From the NCBI RefSeq assembly GCF_000717915.1, contig NZ_JOCX01000020.1:1-64000 (forward strand): DNA of 64,000 bases, read 5' to 3'. The stretch comes from Streptomyces sp. NRRL S-244 (GTDB taxonomy: Bacteria; Actinomycetota; Actinomycetes; Streptomycetales; Streptomycetaceae). Shown here one piece after another: positions 25,402 to 34,017 of the stretch (its first letter is position 1; each line of letters starts with the position of its first letter). The position numbers and the translations under genes were made by a program. The notes below the pieces were generated by a model that was not told the origin of the DNA, made no database searches, and saw only the letters and a list, made by a program, of their open reading frames with translations.

Positions 25402-26414
25402 GCGCGCTGTCGGCCACCGACGAAAGCCAGCTGGAGGCGTTCACCCACGCCTTGTGCGATGAACTCCTGCGCGGACCGGACCCGTTCGTGATCATCACCT
25501 GTGATGCCACCCTGTCGTTCCGGCTGGGTGACTTCGCCCGGCGCCACCCCCACCTCGTGGTGGACGTCGGGGTGGCCGAGGCGACCGCCGTCGCCGCCGC
25601 GTTCGGCATGTGGCGCGCCGGGTTCAAGGTCGTCGTGGCGGGCTTCGCCGCGTTTCTGTCGTTGCGCGCCCTGGAACCGATCCGCTCCCTCGTCGCCCTG
25701 CACGGGGCGGACGTCACCTTCCTGGCGGGCATGACCGGACTCAGCGCGGGCCGCGACGGCGCCCAGCACCACGCCACCGAGGACGCCGCCCTCCTGCGCG
25801 CCGTGCCCGGCATCGAGGTCGTCGCCCCCTCCGACACGGACAGCGCGCGGGCCCTCGCCGCCTACTGCGCCGGCCGACCGGGCCCGCGCTGGGTCCGGCT
25901 GGTGCGCCGTCCCGTACCGCTCGGGGAGACGCCGGACGCCGCCCGCCCATGGAGCCCCGTCCGGCGGCTGACGCCTCAGGTCGGGCAGGTGCTGCTGTGT
26001 GCGCACGGCGCCCTGTGCGAGCAGGCACAGCAGGCGGCCCGGATCCTGATCGAACGCCACGGCATCGCCGCAGCTGCCCTCGAGGTCGGCCGCCTGTCCC
26101 CCACGCCCCGGGAACTCTCCGCCGCCCTGGCCGGGTTCCCCCTCGTGCTCGCCTGTGAGGACCAGTACCGCCCGGGCGCGCTCGCCTCCGCTCTGGACGA
26201 GGCCCTGGCGGAGGCGGACGGCCCTCGCTCCCGCGTCGTCCGCTGCGACCTCACCGCCTCGCCGGGCTCCGGCGACTACGCCGATCTGCTGTTCGCGGCC
26301 GGTCTGACCGCCGAACAACTCGCCTCCCGCGCCGTGCGGGCCATCTGCGAGACGAAGGACACGGCAGTACGGGAAACCCCGGAACCCCTACGGATCTCAG
26401 GAGGAGACGAATGA
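25398..26414 (+). CDS. Transketolase C-terminal subunit (pyrimidine-binding half)
   Basis: A 338-residue protein matching the transketolase pyrimidine and C-terminal domains. The ThDP-activating glutamate is in VDVGVAEATAVAAAFGM, followed by FAAFLSLRALEPIRSL and AGRDGAQHHATED, typical of the split subunits. The last 120 residues form the regulatory C domain. It should pair with the 22835-23743 product. The GTG overlaps the preceding stop as GTGA; AGGAG is very close to this GTG, so a slightly later start is possible. Its own stop overlaps the oxidoreductase ATG. Confidence 0.88.
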   Translation: MSALSATDESQLEAFTHALCDELLRGPDPFVIITCDATLSFRLGDFARRHPHLVVDVGVAEATAVAAAFGMWRAGFKVVVAGFAAFLSLRALEPIRSLVALHGADVTFLAGMTGLSAGRDGAQHHATEDAALLRAVPGIEVVAPSDTDSARALAAYCAGRPGPRWVRLVRRPVPLGETPDAARPWSPVRRLTPQVGQVLLCAHGALCEQAQQAARILIERHGIAAAALEVGRLSPTPRELSAALAGFPLVLACEDQYRPGALASALDEALAEADGPRSRVVRCDLTASPGSGDYADLLFAAGLTAEQLASRAVRAICETKDTAVRETPEPLRISGGDE

Positions 26415-27430
26415 TCCAGTGCGCGATCGTCGGAAGCGGATGGTCGGCGGGACGGCACGCCCGGGTCCTGCGCCGGGTCGAGCAGTCGCAGCTGGCCCGG
26501 GTCGTCGTCGAGCCCGGCACACCCACTCGGCTCCCAGCCGACTTCGGCGGCGTGGCGGCCACCGACCGCCTCGACGACGTCCTGACGGACCCGGAAATCG
26601 ACGCCGTGGTGGTGTGCACGCCGCCCGACACGCACCTGGAGATCGCCGAAGCGGCCCTGCGTGCGGGCAAGCACCTGGTGATCGAGAAGCCGGTGGGGCT
26701 CGCCCCGGACCGCATCCGGCCGCTCGCGCACTTGGCCGACGCCCGGGGACTCACCGTCATGGTGCCGTACCACTTCCGTTTCGTGCCGCCCCTGCAGCGG
26801 CTGCGGCTCCGTGTCGCCGCGGGTGAGCTCGGCACCGTCGCCCACGCCTACCACCGCATGTACAGCCTGCGGGACCGGGAGGGCGCATGGCTGTGGGACG
26901 ACGCCCGCAGCGGCGGCATCATCCTGGAATCCCTGGTGCACGGGATCGACCAGATCATCTGGATGCTGGGCGAACGGCCGCGCTCCGTCGCGGCGATGAC
27001 GCACTCGGGCCGTGGCGGTGTCGCCGACGCCGCCACGGTGCTGATGCGTTTCCCGGGCGGCGCCGTGGGCACGGTCGAGGGCTCGTGGATCAGCGATCCC
27101 CACATCCCCTTCGGCAGCCTCGACATCGTCGGCTCCGCCGGCTCCGCCGCCTTCGAACGGGGCCGCTTCAACGGCCGCCACTTCCGCGTCGAGACGGCCA
27201 CGGCCGCCGCCGGTGCCCCGGCGCCGCACACCGACGTACTCGCCGACGACGACGCCGGGTTCGTCGCCCTGCACGAGCACTTCGCGGAGTGCTGCACCCA
27301 CGGCAAGCCGCCCCGCGCGGCCACGCTCCAGGAGGCCCACACGGCCGCCTACGTGGCCGTCACCGCCGTCGAGGCGGCCAGGACCGGGCGGGAGTTGCCC
27401 CTCACCGACCAGTGGCAGGACGGTCCCTGA
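26411..27430 (+). CDS. Gfo/Idh/MocA-family NAD(P) oxidoreductase
   Basis: The 339-residue protein starts with the Rossmann motif IVGSGWSAGRHARVL and carries the EKP sequence (HLVIEKPVGL) whose lysine is catalytic in this family. The C-terminal domain has the usual large beta sheet with DARSGGIILESLVHGIDQ, where the histidine of HGID fits the substrate-binding His of sugar and inositol dehydrogenases. These enzymes oxidise or reduce a secondary hydroxyl of sugars, cyclitols or related compounds. Together with transketolase genes this points to a sugar or cyclitol-derived part in the product. It is the last gene of the rightward operon, and its 3' end overlaps the convergent PPOX gene by 29 bp. 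Confidence 0.88.
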   Translation: MIQCAIVGSGWSAGRHARVLRRVEQSQLARVVVEPGTPTRLPADFGGVAATDRLDDVLTDPEIDAVVVCTPPDTHLEIAEAALRAGKHLVIEKPVGLAPDRIRPLAHLADARGLTVMVPYHFRFVPPLQRLRLRVAAGELGTVAHAYHRMYSLRDREGAWLWDDARSGGIILESLVHGIDQIIWMLGERPRSVAAMTHSGRGGVADAATVLMRFPGGAVGTVEGSWISDPHIPFGSLDIVGSAGSAAFERGRFNGRHFRVETATAAAGAPAPHTDVLADDDAGFVALHEHFAECCTHGKPPRAATLQEAHTAAYVAVTAVEAARTGRELPLTDQWQDGP

Positions 27431-27800
27431 CGAAGACGCGGCTCGGCCGCAGTCGCACCGTCACCCGCTGGGCGTCCGGATCGTCCGGGTAGGTGCGCCC
27501 CTTGTAGCGCATCGACAGCCTCTGGATGAGGTCGTCGGCACCTTTCTCCTGGAAGGCGACGGTGCCCTCGACGGACACGTACGAGTTGGGGTTCTCGCGC
27601 GGATACACCAGCAGTGTCGCGCGGGAATCCCGCTCCAGGAGACGGTACTTGAGCCGCTCGCGCAGCGTGCTGACCACGATGTCGTCCCCGTCCGTGGCGC
27701 ACCACACCACCGAGAGGTGCGGCGGTCCGTCGGGCCTCGCGATGCCCAGGACCGCGAAGGCCCGGTCGTCGATCCACCGGCGCGCCGACTCCGGGATCAT
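27402..27800 (-). CDS. PPOX-class flavin/F420-dependent oxidoreductase
   Basis: The 132-residue protein has the split-barrel sequence pattern of PPOX-class F420 enzymes: IPESARRWIDDRAFAVLGIARPDGPPHLSVVW, then a basic segment (LRERLKYRLLERDSRATLLVY) that holds the phosphate of the cofactor. I placed the start at the ATG at 27800, where GGGAGG is 5 nt upstream and the N terminus matches the family; an ATG four codons earlier is possible. It lies downstream of the MFS gene on the same strand and converges on the Gfo/Idh gene. It may reduce an intermediate, or be an unrelated housekeeping enzyme marking the cluster edge. Confidence 0.82.
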   Translation of the reverse strand: MIPESARRWIDDRAFAVLGIARPDGPPHLSVVWCATDGDDIVVSTLRERLKYRLLERDSRATLLVYPRENPNSYVSVEGTVAFQEKGADDLIQRLSMRYKGRTYPDDPDAQRVTVRLRPSRVFVRDRPATGR

Positions 27801-27858
27801 CTGGCCTCCCATCGCTTCGCCTTCCGTCTGCCGGTCGCGCTGTGCGCGGCCGGCGCCG

Positions 27859-29253
27859 TCACTTGCGTACGGAACTCCGCTGCAAGCCTGCCCGACCACG
27901 CGTCCGGCCGCCAGAGCGCCCCCGGCCCGCCGACAGCACGTCGGCGTCGATCCGGTCCACCACGACCAGCAGCGCCAGGGCGCCGAGGACCGCGACGAGG
28001 GCGGCGGACAGCAGCCCGGGCACGAACGATCCGGTGAGGTCCTTGAGTACGCCCACGATCACGGGAGAGGCGATGCCGGCGATCCCGGAGAAGGTGTTCT
28101 GCAGGCTCTGCAGGGTTCCTGCCAGCGGCGTCCCCGGTGGTGAGATGTCCGCCGGAATCGTCAGCAGCACGGAGGTGGCGAACGACACCCCGGCGAAGGA
28201 CAGCGACAGCAGCGCGAGCGCCGCCCCGGCACCGGGCACGACGGCGGCCGCGCCCACGGAGGCGCCCACCAACAACCCGCCGGCCCCGCAGCTCTTGCGC
28301 GCGAACGTGAGTGTCCTGCCGCGCCGTACGAGATGGTCCGAGGCCCACCCGCCGAGCCAGTTCCCCACGATGGCGGCGAAACCGGGGAGCATGCCGAAGA
28401 GCCCGAGCTGGAGCAAGGTGAACCCGCGGGCGTCGACGAGATAGGAGGGGAACCAGGTGATGAAGAAGTAGATGACGTAGGACTGGGCGATCACGGCGAG
28501 CACCGTGCCCCAGACCGTGCGGTTGCGCAGGAGCTCGCCCCAGCCGGGCGGGGGCGCGGAGGCATCCGCCCGAACGGCTTCGGGGACCGGAGCGTCCTCC
28601 TCCTCGTGGATGTGGCGCAGCTCCGCTTCGCCGACACGCGCGTCTTCGTCCGGCCGGTCGCGGAAGAGCCTCCACCACAACAGGGCCCAGACCAGCCCGA
28701 CGGCTCCCGCGAGGACGAATGCCCCGCGCCAGCCCACGGCTGCCGTCAGCACGGCGAACAGCGGAAGGGTCAGCAGCGTCCCCACGCGCGCGCCGCTGTC
28801 GTACAGCCCGCTCGCGGTCGCCCGCTCGGCGCGCGGGAACCAGTACGCGACGCAGCTGGTCCCCGCGGGGAACATCGCGGCCTGGGTGGCGCCGAGCAGC
28901 AGGCGGGAGGCCAGCAGCCAGACCCAGCCGGAGGCCAGGCCCGTGGCGGCGGTGACCAGGGACCACGCCACGGCGGCGACGGCCAGCACGCGGCGCGGCC
29001 CGAATCTGTCGACCAGCCGCCCGCACGGGATCTGGAACGCCGCGTACGTCCAGAAGAAGGCACCCAGGAGCAGTCCGGACACACTGTCGTCCAGGTGGAA
29101 CTCCTCCTTCACCACGGGGAGCACCACCGACAGGCCGGAGCGGTCCACGTAGTTGACGACCACGGCCAGGAACAGCAGGACGACCACCTGCCATCGAACC
29201 CGCGTCCCCATCGGGGCGGTCCGAGCGTCGCGCGTGCCGTCCGTCTCACGCAA
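27859..29253 (-). CDS. MFS transporter, anion:cation symporter-like
   Basis: A 464-residue membrane protein with about 12 hydrophobic segments. NYVDRSGLSVVLPVVKEEF in helix 1 and GRLVDRFGPRRVL in the loop after helix 2 are typical of the anion:cation symporter subfamily, which takes up or exports sugar acids and related organic anions. The start is a TTG at 29253, preceded by GAAAGGA. A hydrophilic central loop and an Arg-rich tail are normal. Next to a likely biosynthetic cluster it may export the product or import a precursor; the subfamily is usually an importer in bacteria, so direction is open. Confidence 0.87.
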   Translation of the reverse strand: MRETDGTRDARTAPMGTRVRWQVVVLLFLAVVVNYVDRSGLSVVLPVVKEEFHLDDSVSGLLLGAFFWTYAAFQIPCGRLVDRFGPRRVLAVAAVAWSLVTAATGLASGWVWLLASRLLLGATQAAMFPAGTSCVAYWFPRAERATASGLYDSGARVGTLLTLPLFAVLTAAVGWRGAFVLAGAVGLVWALLWWRLFRDRPDEDARVGEAELRHIHEEEDAPVPEAVRADASAPPPGWGELLRNRTVWGTVLAVIAQSYVIYFFITWFPSYLVDARGFTLLQLGLFGMLPGFAAIVGNWLGGWASDHLVRRGRTLTFARKSCGAGGLLVGASVGAAAVVPGAGAALALLSLSFAGVSFATSVLLTIPADISPPGTPLAGTLQSLQNTFSGIAGIASPVIVGVLKDLTGSFVPGLLSAALVAVLGALALLVVVDRIDADVLSAGRGRSGGRTRGRAGLQRSSVRK

Positions 29254-29354
29254 GGGCGGGTCCTTTCACACCGGTGGTACTTGCGTACGTGCGTGCCGCG
29301 GCTCCAGGCTCCTCTCGCAGTATGGAGGTGCCCGCAGGGCGGGGCACCGCGAAT

Positions 29355-30734
29355 TCAGGACAGCGGGATGCTGCGGGCCGGACGTAGGCTCGGCCCGGTG
29401 GGCGGGGGGATCTCCAGCAGACCCTTGTCGGCGGAGCCGGCCGCGGTATCGGCGCCCGCCGGGGTGGTCGTCATGGGGCGGGCGGCCGCGCAGCGCTGCT
29501 TCTCCGCCTCGGCCATGGGGCCGGTTCGCTGGAAGATGCGGTCCGGAACGGCGCGTGAGGGCGCGTCGACCACGGCGTGCAGCCGGTAGTCGTCCCTCTT
29601 GTTGACGAACCAGCCTTCGACGCGTTCCCTGCTGGGCTGCAGTTCCACCCAGCTGACCTCACCGGGCTGGATCTTCTCCACCACCGTCCGCTGGTCGCTG
29701 CTGAACCACTGGAAGGGCCGCTGCCAGGCGATCTCGTAGCCGAGGGCGAGCTGCCTGGCCAAGTGGCTTTCGGCGAGCCGTTTCTTGTCCTCCGTGCGAT
29801 CGCCGGTGGTGGGCAGCCGGGCTGCCGGTTCGAGCAGGAGGTTCGCGGCGGCGTAGGTCTGGGAGATGCTGTCGTGGCCGCGTTCGGTGTACGAGATGAC
29901 GCGGCTGTGTTCCAGGGCGTTTCGGGTGCAGTTGACGAAGGCCTCACCGATTACCCGGGCCCGGTCGTAGTAGCGGAAGGAGTAGCGCGGGTCGGGCCGG
30001 AAGGTGCAGATGTTGTCACCGTTGCAGTTGGAGACCGCGACCGTGAGCGAGGCCTCGCGTTCGTTGTCCTTGTACGCCTCGGCGGCGCCGAGGGCGTACT
30101 TGTCGACTGTCTTGTCCACCGGCGGCGGCACCTCGACGGCCCGGACCCTGGTGACCATGGGTGAGCAGGGCACCTGGGAAGCGGCGCTGGCGATCCTGGA
30201 GGTGAAAGTGAGCACCGGCTCGTTCTCGTCCGCGATGAACTCATAGGTGCGCTCGGTCCAGCGCCCCCGGCCGGGCGTGCCCTTCGTTCGGTCCGGGTCG
30301 GGCGCGGTCCGCATTTCCCGTACGGGCCCGCCGGATCCCTGCACCGCGTAGGGCTGACCGTCGGCGACCTCGTCGCGGGTGCATTCCTGGGCGACGGCGG
30401 GGCTGTCCTCGTAAGTGACGGTGACCTTGGACCCGGTGCGCACCCCGCGCAGCCGATGCCGGAGGGTGTTGCCGGACTTGGACAGCCCGACGCCGGCCGC
30501 CCCGTCGGCCCGGCCGGAGGCGGAGGGGGAGAAGCGCTGGTTGAGCCCGGTCCAGTAGGCGAGGCCGACGGTGGACCGCTCGCCTGTGAAGGCGGGTGCG
30601 GTGAAGCCCCCGTTGAGGACCGGAACGTCGTTCTGGGCCGCGGCGGCGCCCACGGCGTCGGCCGCGAGCAGCGAGGGGAGCAGGAGGCCGGCCACGGCCA
30701 GGGCGTGGAGGGTTGGACGGATGGAGCGGTGCAT
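29355..30734 (-). CDS. Secreted protein, divergent member of a local paralogous family
   Basis: The 459-residue protein has a signal peptide (hydrophobic stretch in residues 10-30, with the likely cut after AAAA) behind a GAGGAG site. The first part has beta-rich sequence around NGGFTAPAFTGE, as in carbohydrate-binding-like domains. The second half shares an AFVNCTRN element with the next two gene products, which read VVNCT at the same place. The shared region in those two has alternating polar/nonpolar strands, a feature of aerolysin/ETX-type beta-pore formers; here that is less clear. It is the last of four genes in a leftward operon of secreted proteins. The function is not known. Confidence 0.65.
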   Translation of the reverse strand: MHRSIRPTLHALAVAGLLLPSLLAADAVGAAAAQNDVPVLNGGFTAPAFTGERSTVGLAYWTGLNQRFSPSASGRADGAAGVGLSKSGNTLRHRLRGVRTGSKVTVTYEDSPAVAQECTRDEVADGQPYAVQGSGGPVREMRTAPDPDRTKGTPGRGRWTERTYEFIADENEPVLTFTSRIASAASQVPCSPMVTRVRAVEVPPPVDKTVDKYALGAAEAYKDNEREASLTVAVSNCNGDNICTFRPDPRYSFRYYDRARVIGEAFVNCTRNALEHSRVISYTERGHDSISQTYAAANLLLEPAARLPTTGDRTEDKKRLAESHLARQLALGYEIAWQRPFQWFSSDQRTVVEKIQPGEVSWVELQPSRERVEGWFVNKRDDYRLHAVVDAPSRAVPDRIFQRTGPMAEAEKQRCAAARPMTTTPAGADTAAGSADKGLLEIPPPTGPSLRPARSIPLS

Positions 30735-30747
30735 GACGGCGGGCTCC

Positions 30748-31626
30748 TCAGCGGGACCGGCGGGTGCCGTGTACGGGATGGGCGTTGTCCTCGTCGGGGG
30801 CGGTGTCGCCGCCGGGGCGCTTGCGGCCGCAGAGGTTGTCGGGCACCGCGTACGTCTGGGCGATGAAGCGGCTGGTGTTGATCATGGAGGGGCTGTCCAC
30901 CGCCACGTCGGTGATCTTCTTGCCCTGGTCGGTGACGAGGCTGCCGACGACCCGCCTCATGGCCGCGCTCGCGGCGAAGACCAGCATGTCGTAGGGCTTG
31001 ACGGTCGTCCGGTAGGTGGTCGTCTCGGTGTTGTCGGTGGTCCAGGACCGCGCGTAGGTCGCCTTGAAGGCGGTCTCGAAGGCCTGTTTGGCGCTGGTCG
31101 AGCCGGTTTCCTTCGATCCGCTGGAGACCGTGTTCCTGGTGCCCTTCTCCGAGGTGGGACCGGTGTTGAGGAAGGGGGTCTTGTGGCCGTTGGAAGATTC
31201 GTCGGCGAGGTTCGCCGTGACCTCGCCGGTCGCGGTGACCGTGCCTTCGACGGTGGCCCGGCCCGAGATCTCCCCGCCGATGTTGTCGGAGCTGCTGGTG
31301 CGCAGGGTGACGGTACGGTCCACCGTCATCGGGTCGGTGGTGCAGTTGACGACGGCGTTGCCCAGCGAGGTGACGGCGGTCGCGTACTCGCGGGTGCGGG
31401 CCGTGTCGATCTGGAAGGAGCAAGCGTTGCGCTTGCTTCCGCAGTACTCCAGGATCTCCTCGATCCGTGTCTGGCGGTCGTCCGCGGTACGCGCGTGAGC
31501 CGCGGGCAGCCTTCCCGGCCCCTGCCGGGTACTGCCGTCGGCGGCGGCCGGAGCCGGCGCTGAAGCGAGGCCGAGCGCGAGCACGGGCAGGAGCAGGGCA
31601 CCACGGCCCAGGAAGTGCGTGGTCAT
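30748..31626 (-). CDS. Secreted protein, possible ETX/MTX2-like beta-pore-forming family
   Basis: This 292-residue protein has a signal peptide ending about residue 29 (APAPAAADG) and a GAGGAGGGG ribosome site. The mature part contains AVVNCTTDPMTVDRTV, then a long Ser/Thr-rich region with alternating hydrophobic residues (TVEGTVTATGEVTANL), and then ARSWTTDNTETTTYRTTV, a pattern similar to the membrane-insertion hairpin and flanking strands of aerolysin-like toxins. The related 31660-32865 product has the same blocks in the same order. Family assignment is inference from pattern, not from an alignment. The stop is 13 nt before the next ATG. Confidence 0.65.
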   Translation of the reverse strand: MTTHFLGRGALLLPVLALGLASAPAPAAADGSTRQGPGRLPAAHARTADDRQTRIEEILEYCGSKRNACSFQIDTARTREYATAVTSLGNAVVNCTTDPMTVDRTVTLRTSSSDNIGGEISGRATVEGTVTATGEVTANLADESSNGHKTPFLNTGPTSEKGTRNTVSSGSKETGSTSAKQAFETAFKATYARSWTTDNTETTTYRTTVKPYDMLVFAASAAMRRVVGSLVTDQGKKITDVAVDSPSMINTSRFIAQTYAVPDNLCGRKRPGGDTAPDEDNAHPVHGTRRSR

Positions 31627-31659
31627 CGGAAGTTCCCCTCCTCAGGGGCTGTGGGCCGC

Positions 31660-32865
31660 TCAGGATCCGAGGTGCGAGCAAAGCTGTGTGGCGGGGAACG
31701 GGGCCTGACCCTGTTCTGCGGCGCCGCCCGGCAGGGAACCCGGGAAGTTCGCGCAGGTGGTCGTGACGGCGGCGGTGCCGTTGTCGGCGGGTTCCGGCCG
31801 GAAGGCGGTGATGGTGTCCGCCATGCCCTTGATGCCGGCCTCCTCGCGCTCGCCCTTGCCGGCGAGCTCCTCCATGCACACGGCGTTGCCGGCCGGGCAC
31901 TCGGCGATCTTGCTTCCGACGGCCTTGATGTCCTTGCCGGTCTGCTGCGCGGCCGCCTGGTTCGCATCCTGGCGCGCGGCGATCCGCTCGGCGGCCTCGG
32001 CGTTGACCTCGACGTCGCTCTTGCCCTTGGCGCCCGCCCGGTCGCACACCGAGGCGGGGACGGCGAAGGTGTCGGCCATGAAGGTGCTGTTGTTGACGGT
32101 GGACGGGCCGTCCACGACGACGTTGCGTGCACTGAGCCCGGTGCCGGTGGTGAGCGTGCCTGCGATCCGCTGCATGGCGGCGCTGGCGCCGAAGGCGAGG
32201 GCCTCGCCGGACCGGACGGTGGTGCTGTAGGTGGTCGTCTCGGTCTGCTCGGTGGTCCAGCTGCGCTGGTAGGAGAGCTTGAACGCGCCTTCGAAGGCCG
32301 CCTTGACGCCGAGTGACCCGCCGACCTTCCCGCTGCCGCTGACCCCGGCCTCGGCCCCTACCGTCGCATGGGGGCCCTGTTGCTTGTTCGGGGTGACGAA
32401 CTCCCCCTTGCCCTTCGCGTCGACCCCGGCGCTCACTTCGCCCGAGGCGTTGATCTGGCCCTCGACGGCGAGCTTCCCCGTGATGTCGCCGCCGAGGTTG
32501 TCCGTGCTGCCCGTGCGAAGGACGATCTGCCGATCCACCCTGATCGGGTCCCGGGTGCAGTTGACGACGGCGTTGCCGAAGGATTTGACGGCGCTGTAGT
32601 ACTCGCCGGACGCGGCGGCGTCGATCGTGAAGCGGCAGTCGTCGCGGTGCTTGGCGCAGTGCTCGCGGATACGGGCCGGCGAGGGCAGCGGCGTGTCCCC
32701 GTCGAAGGCCTGCACCGTGGGGAGCGGGGGTGCCTTCTTGGGCACCGGGGCGGCGCTCGCCGGAGCGGATAGGGACACGGGCGCGAGCATGAGCACGAGG
32801 AGTACGGCGAGTGCCGCTGCCCTCGGCATGGCGGTGCGCCGCGCGTGGATCTTCGTATCGGTCAC
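31660..32865 (-). CDS. Secreted protein: pore-former-like core plus a C-terminal helical domain
   Basis: A 401-residue secreted protein with a hydrophobic signal region at about residues 13-38 ending APASAAP. The core (about 75-280) mirrors the 30748-31626 product: AVVNCTRDPIRVDRQIV, TVEGQ-type alternating strands and QRSWTTEQTETTTYSTTV. A further C-terminal part (about 300-401) is alpha-helical and rich in charged residues, with cysteines in ECPAGNAVCMEE and the ending PEPADNGTAAVTTTCANFPGSLPGG. This tail resembles the whole of the next upstream protein. The GTG overlaps the upstream stop as GTGA. Confidence 0.7.
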   Translation of the reverse strand: MTDTKIHARRTAMPRAAALAVLLVLMLAPVSLSAPASAAPVPKKAPPLPTVQAFDGDTPLPSPARIREHCAKHRDDCRFTIDAAASGEYYSAVKSFGNAVVNCTRDPIRVDRQIVLRTGSTDNLGGDITGKLAVEGQINASGEVSAGVDAKGKGEFVTPNKQQGPHATVGAEAGVSGSGKVGGSLGVKAAFEGAFKLSYQRSWTTEQTETTTYSTTVRSGEALAFGASAAMQRIAGTLTTGTGLSARNVVVDGPSTVNNSTFMADTFAVPASVCDRAGAKGKSDVEVNAEAAERIAARQDANQAAAQQTGKDIKAVGSKIAECPAGNAVCMEELAGKGEREEAGIKGMADTITAFRPEPADNGTAAVTTTCANFPGSLPGGAAEQGQAPFPATQLCSHLGS

Positions 32866-33392
32866 GGGTTCATCAGCTCGCAGACACCGGTCATCGAAGG
32901 CGCCCCTCCGGAAGACGTGAGGCCTGCGGGCAGTTCGGCTGCAAAGGCGGCGCACGCCCCGTCCACTGCCGTCGCGGCGTTGTCGGCCGGTGCGGGCTTG
33001 AACTCGTCCAACCCCTTGCGGGCCTCGTCCAGGCCCTTGCGTTCCTCGGTCCCGGAACCGGCAAGGCCGGTCATGCACTCCTTCGAGCCCGGCCGGCACT
33101 CCTCGACCTGCTTCTTGGCCGCCGCGATGTCCTTTTCGGCCGTCTCCGTGTCCTTCTCGACGCCCTTGCGGTCGGCCTCGACATCGTCGCGTTCGGCCGG
33201 GGCGGCACCGCAGGGCTTCGGCTCGCCTCCGGGGCAGGGTGGATCCTCGTCGTCGGGGGCCGGCACCGACCGTGCGAGGGGGACGGGTGCCGGCGTGGCG
33301 TATGCCCACGGGGCGGGGCCGCAGACGGCAGCCGCGGTCAGGGCCGACACGAGGAGGAGCAGCGGACGGGACGGACGGATGCGGTGGCGCAT
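32862..33392 (-). CDS. Small secreted helical protein, homologous to the neighbour's C-terminal domain
   Basis: The 176-residue protein has a signal peptide (LLLLVSALTAAAV, then APWAYA as a likely cut site) and a mature part that is mainly a charged, coiled-coil-like helix (RDDVEADRKGVEKDTETAEK). The segment with ECRPGSKECMTGLAG, GLDEFKPAPADNAATAV and CAAF lines up with the tail of the following gene product, so the domain exists both fused and free. This suggests the free form binds or caps the pore-former-like proteins, for example as an assembly partner. It is the first gene of the operon; its start follows GGAGAAGG. Confidence 0.7.
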   Translation of the reverse strand: MRHRIRPSRPLLLLVSALTAAAVCGPAPWAYATPAPVPLARSVPAPDDEDPPCPGGEPKPCGAAPAERDDVEADRKGVEKDTETAEKDIAAAKKQVEECRPGSKECMTGLAGSGTEERKGLDEARKGLDEFKPAPADNAATAVDGACAAFAAELPAGLTSSGGAPSMTGVCELMNP

Positions 33393-34017
33393 GGCCTTCT
33401 CCGGGACGGCGAATGGGGGGTGGGCGCCACAGCTGGGCGCCTACGCTAAGTATCCGCCTCGATTACACATTGCGATCTCCGCCGGTCAGGTCACCGTCCG
33501 GGCTCACCACTTTGGCCGATCTTGACCTGAGCCCATCAGATTTTTCGGATCCACAGCCGCTTGGGTGAGCCGGACCACGACGGACACCGCCGTCCGGACC
33601 TCGACACGGCCGGACCGCCCGCACCCCGAAGGAACGACCGGGTAGCAGCACCGACCCCATGAGCGTGCACCGCACACCCCCGCGGCCGACGGCCGGACAG
33701 CCGCACCATCGCACTCCACGGTCCGCCACGCCGCCGGAGGTCGACTTCACCACAACAGGCCAGCGCCGCACCCCTTCCCCACAACCCGTGCGGCGGACGG
33801 GCACACGAGTGGGTTCGGCGATTCCAGCTCGCACACATCACCCAATTCGGACAATCTGCTCATATCTCCGACGCCCGTGACGGTGTCCCCCGGACATCGC
33901 CACGGGTGACGCACGCCCCCGGAGCAGCCCAAGTCCCGGAGTCCCTGGAGGCCGTGCCCGGAACGCGGCCCGGCCCCCGCCACAGCCTCCACCCTGCGCC
34001 TCACCGAAGGAGCCCCC
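33393..34017. other. Divergent intergenic region with promoters for two secreted-protein operons
   Basis: The 625-bp region separates the leftward pore-former-like operon from the rightward RCC1 genes. No protein family is recognisable in any frame. GGGCTCA at 33500-33506 is mirrored by TGAGCCC at 33528-33534, a possible regulator site or weak hairpin. The stretch at 33440-33560 is richer in A/T than its surroundings, as expected of promoters. Confidence 0.5.
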
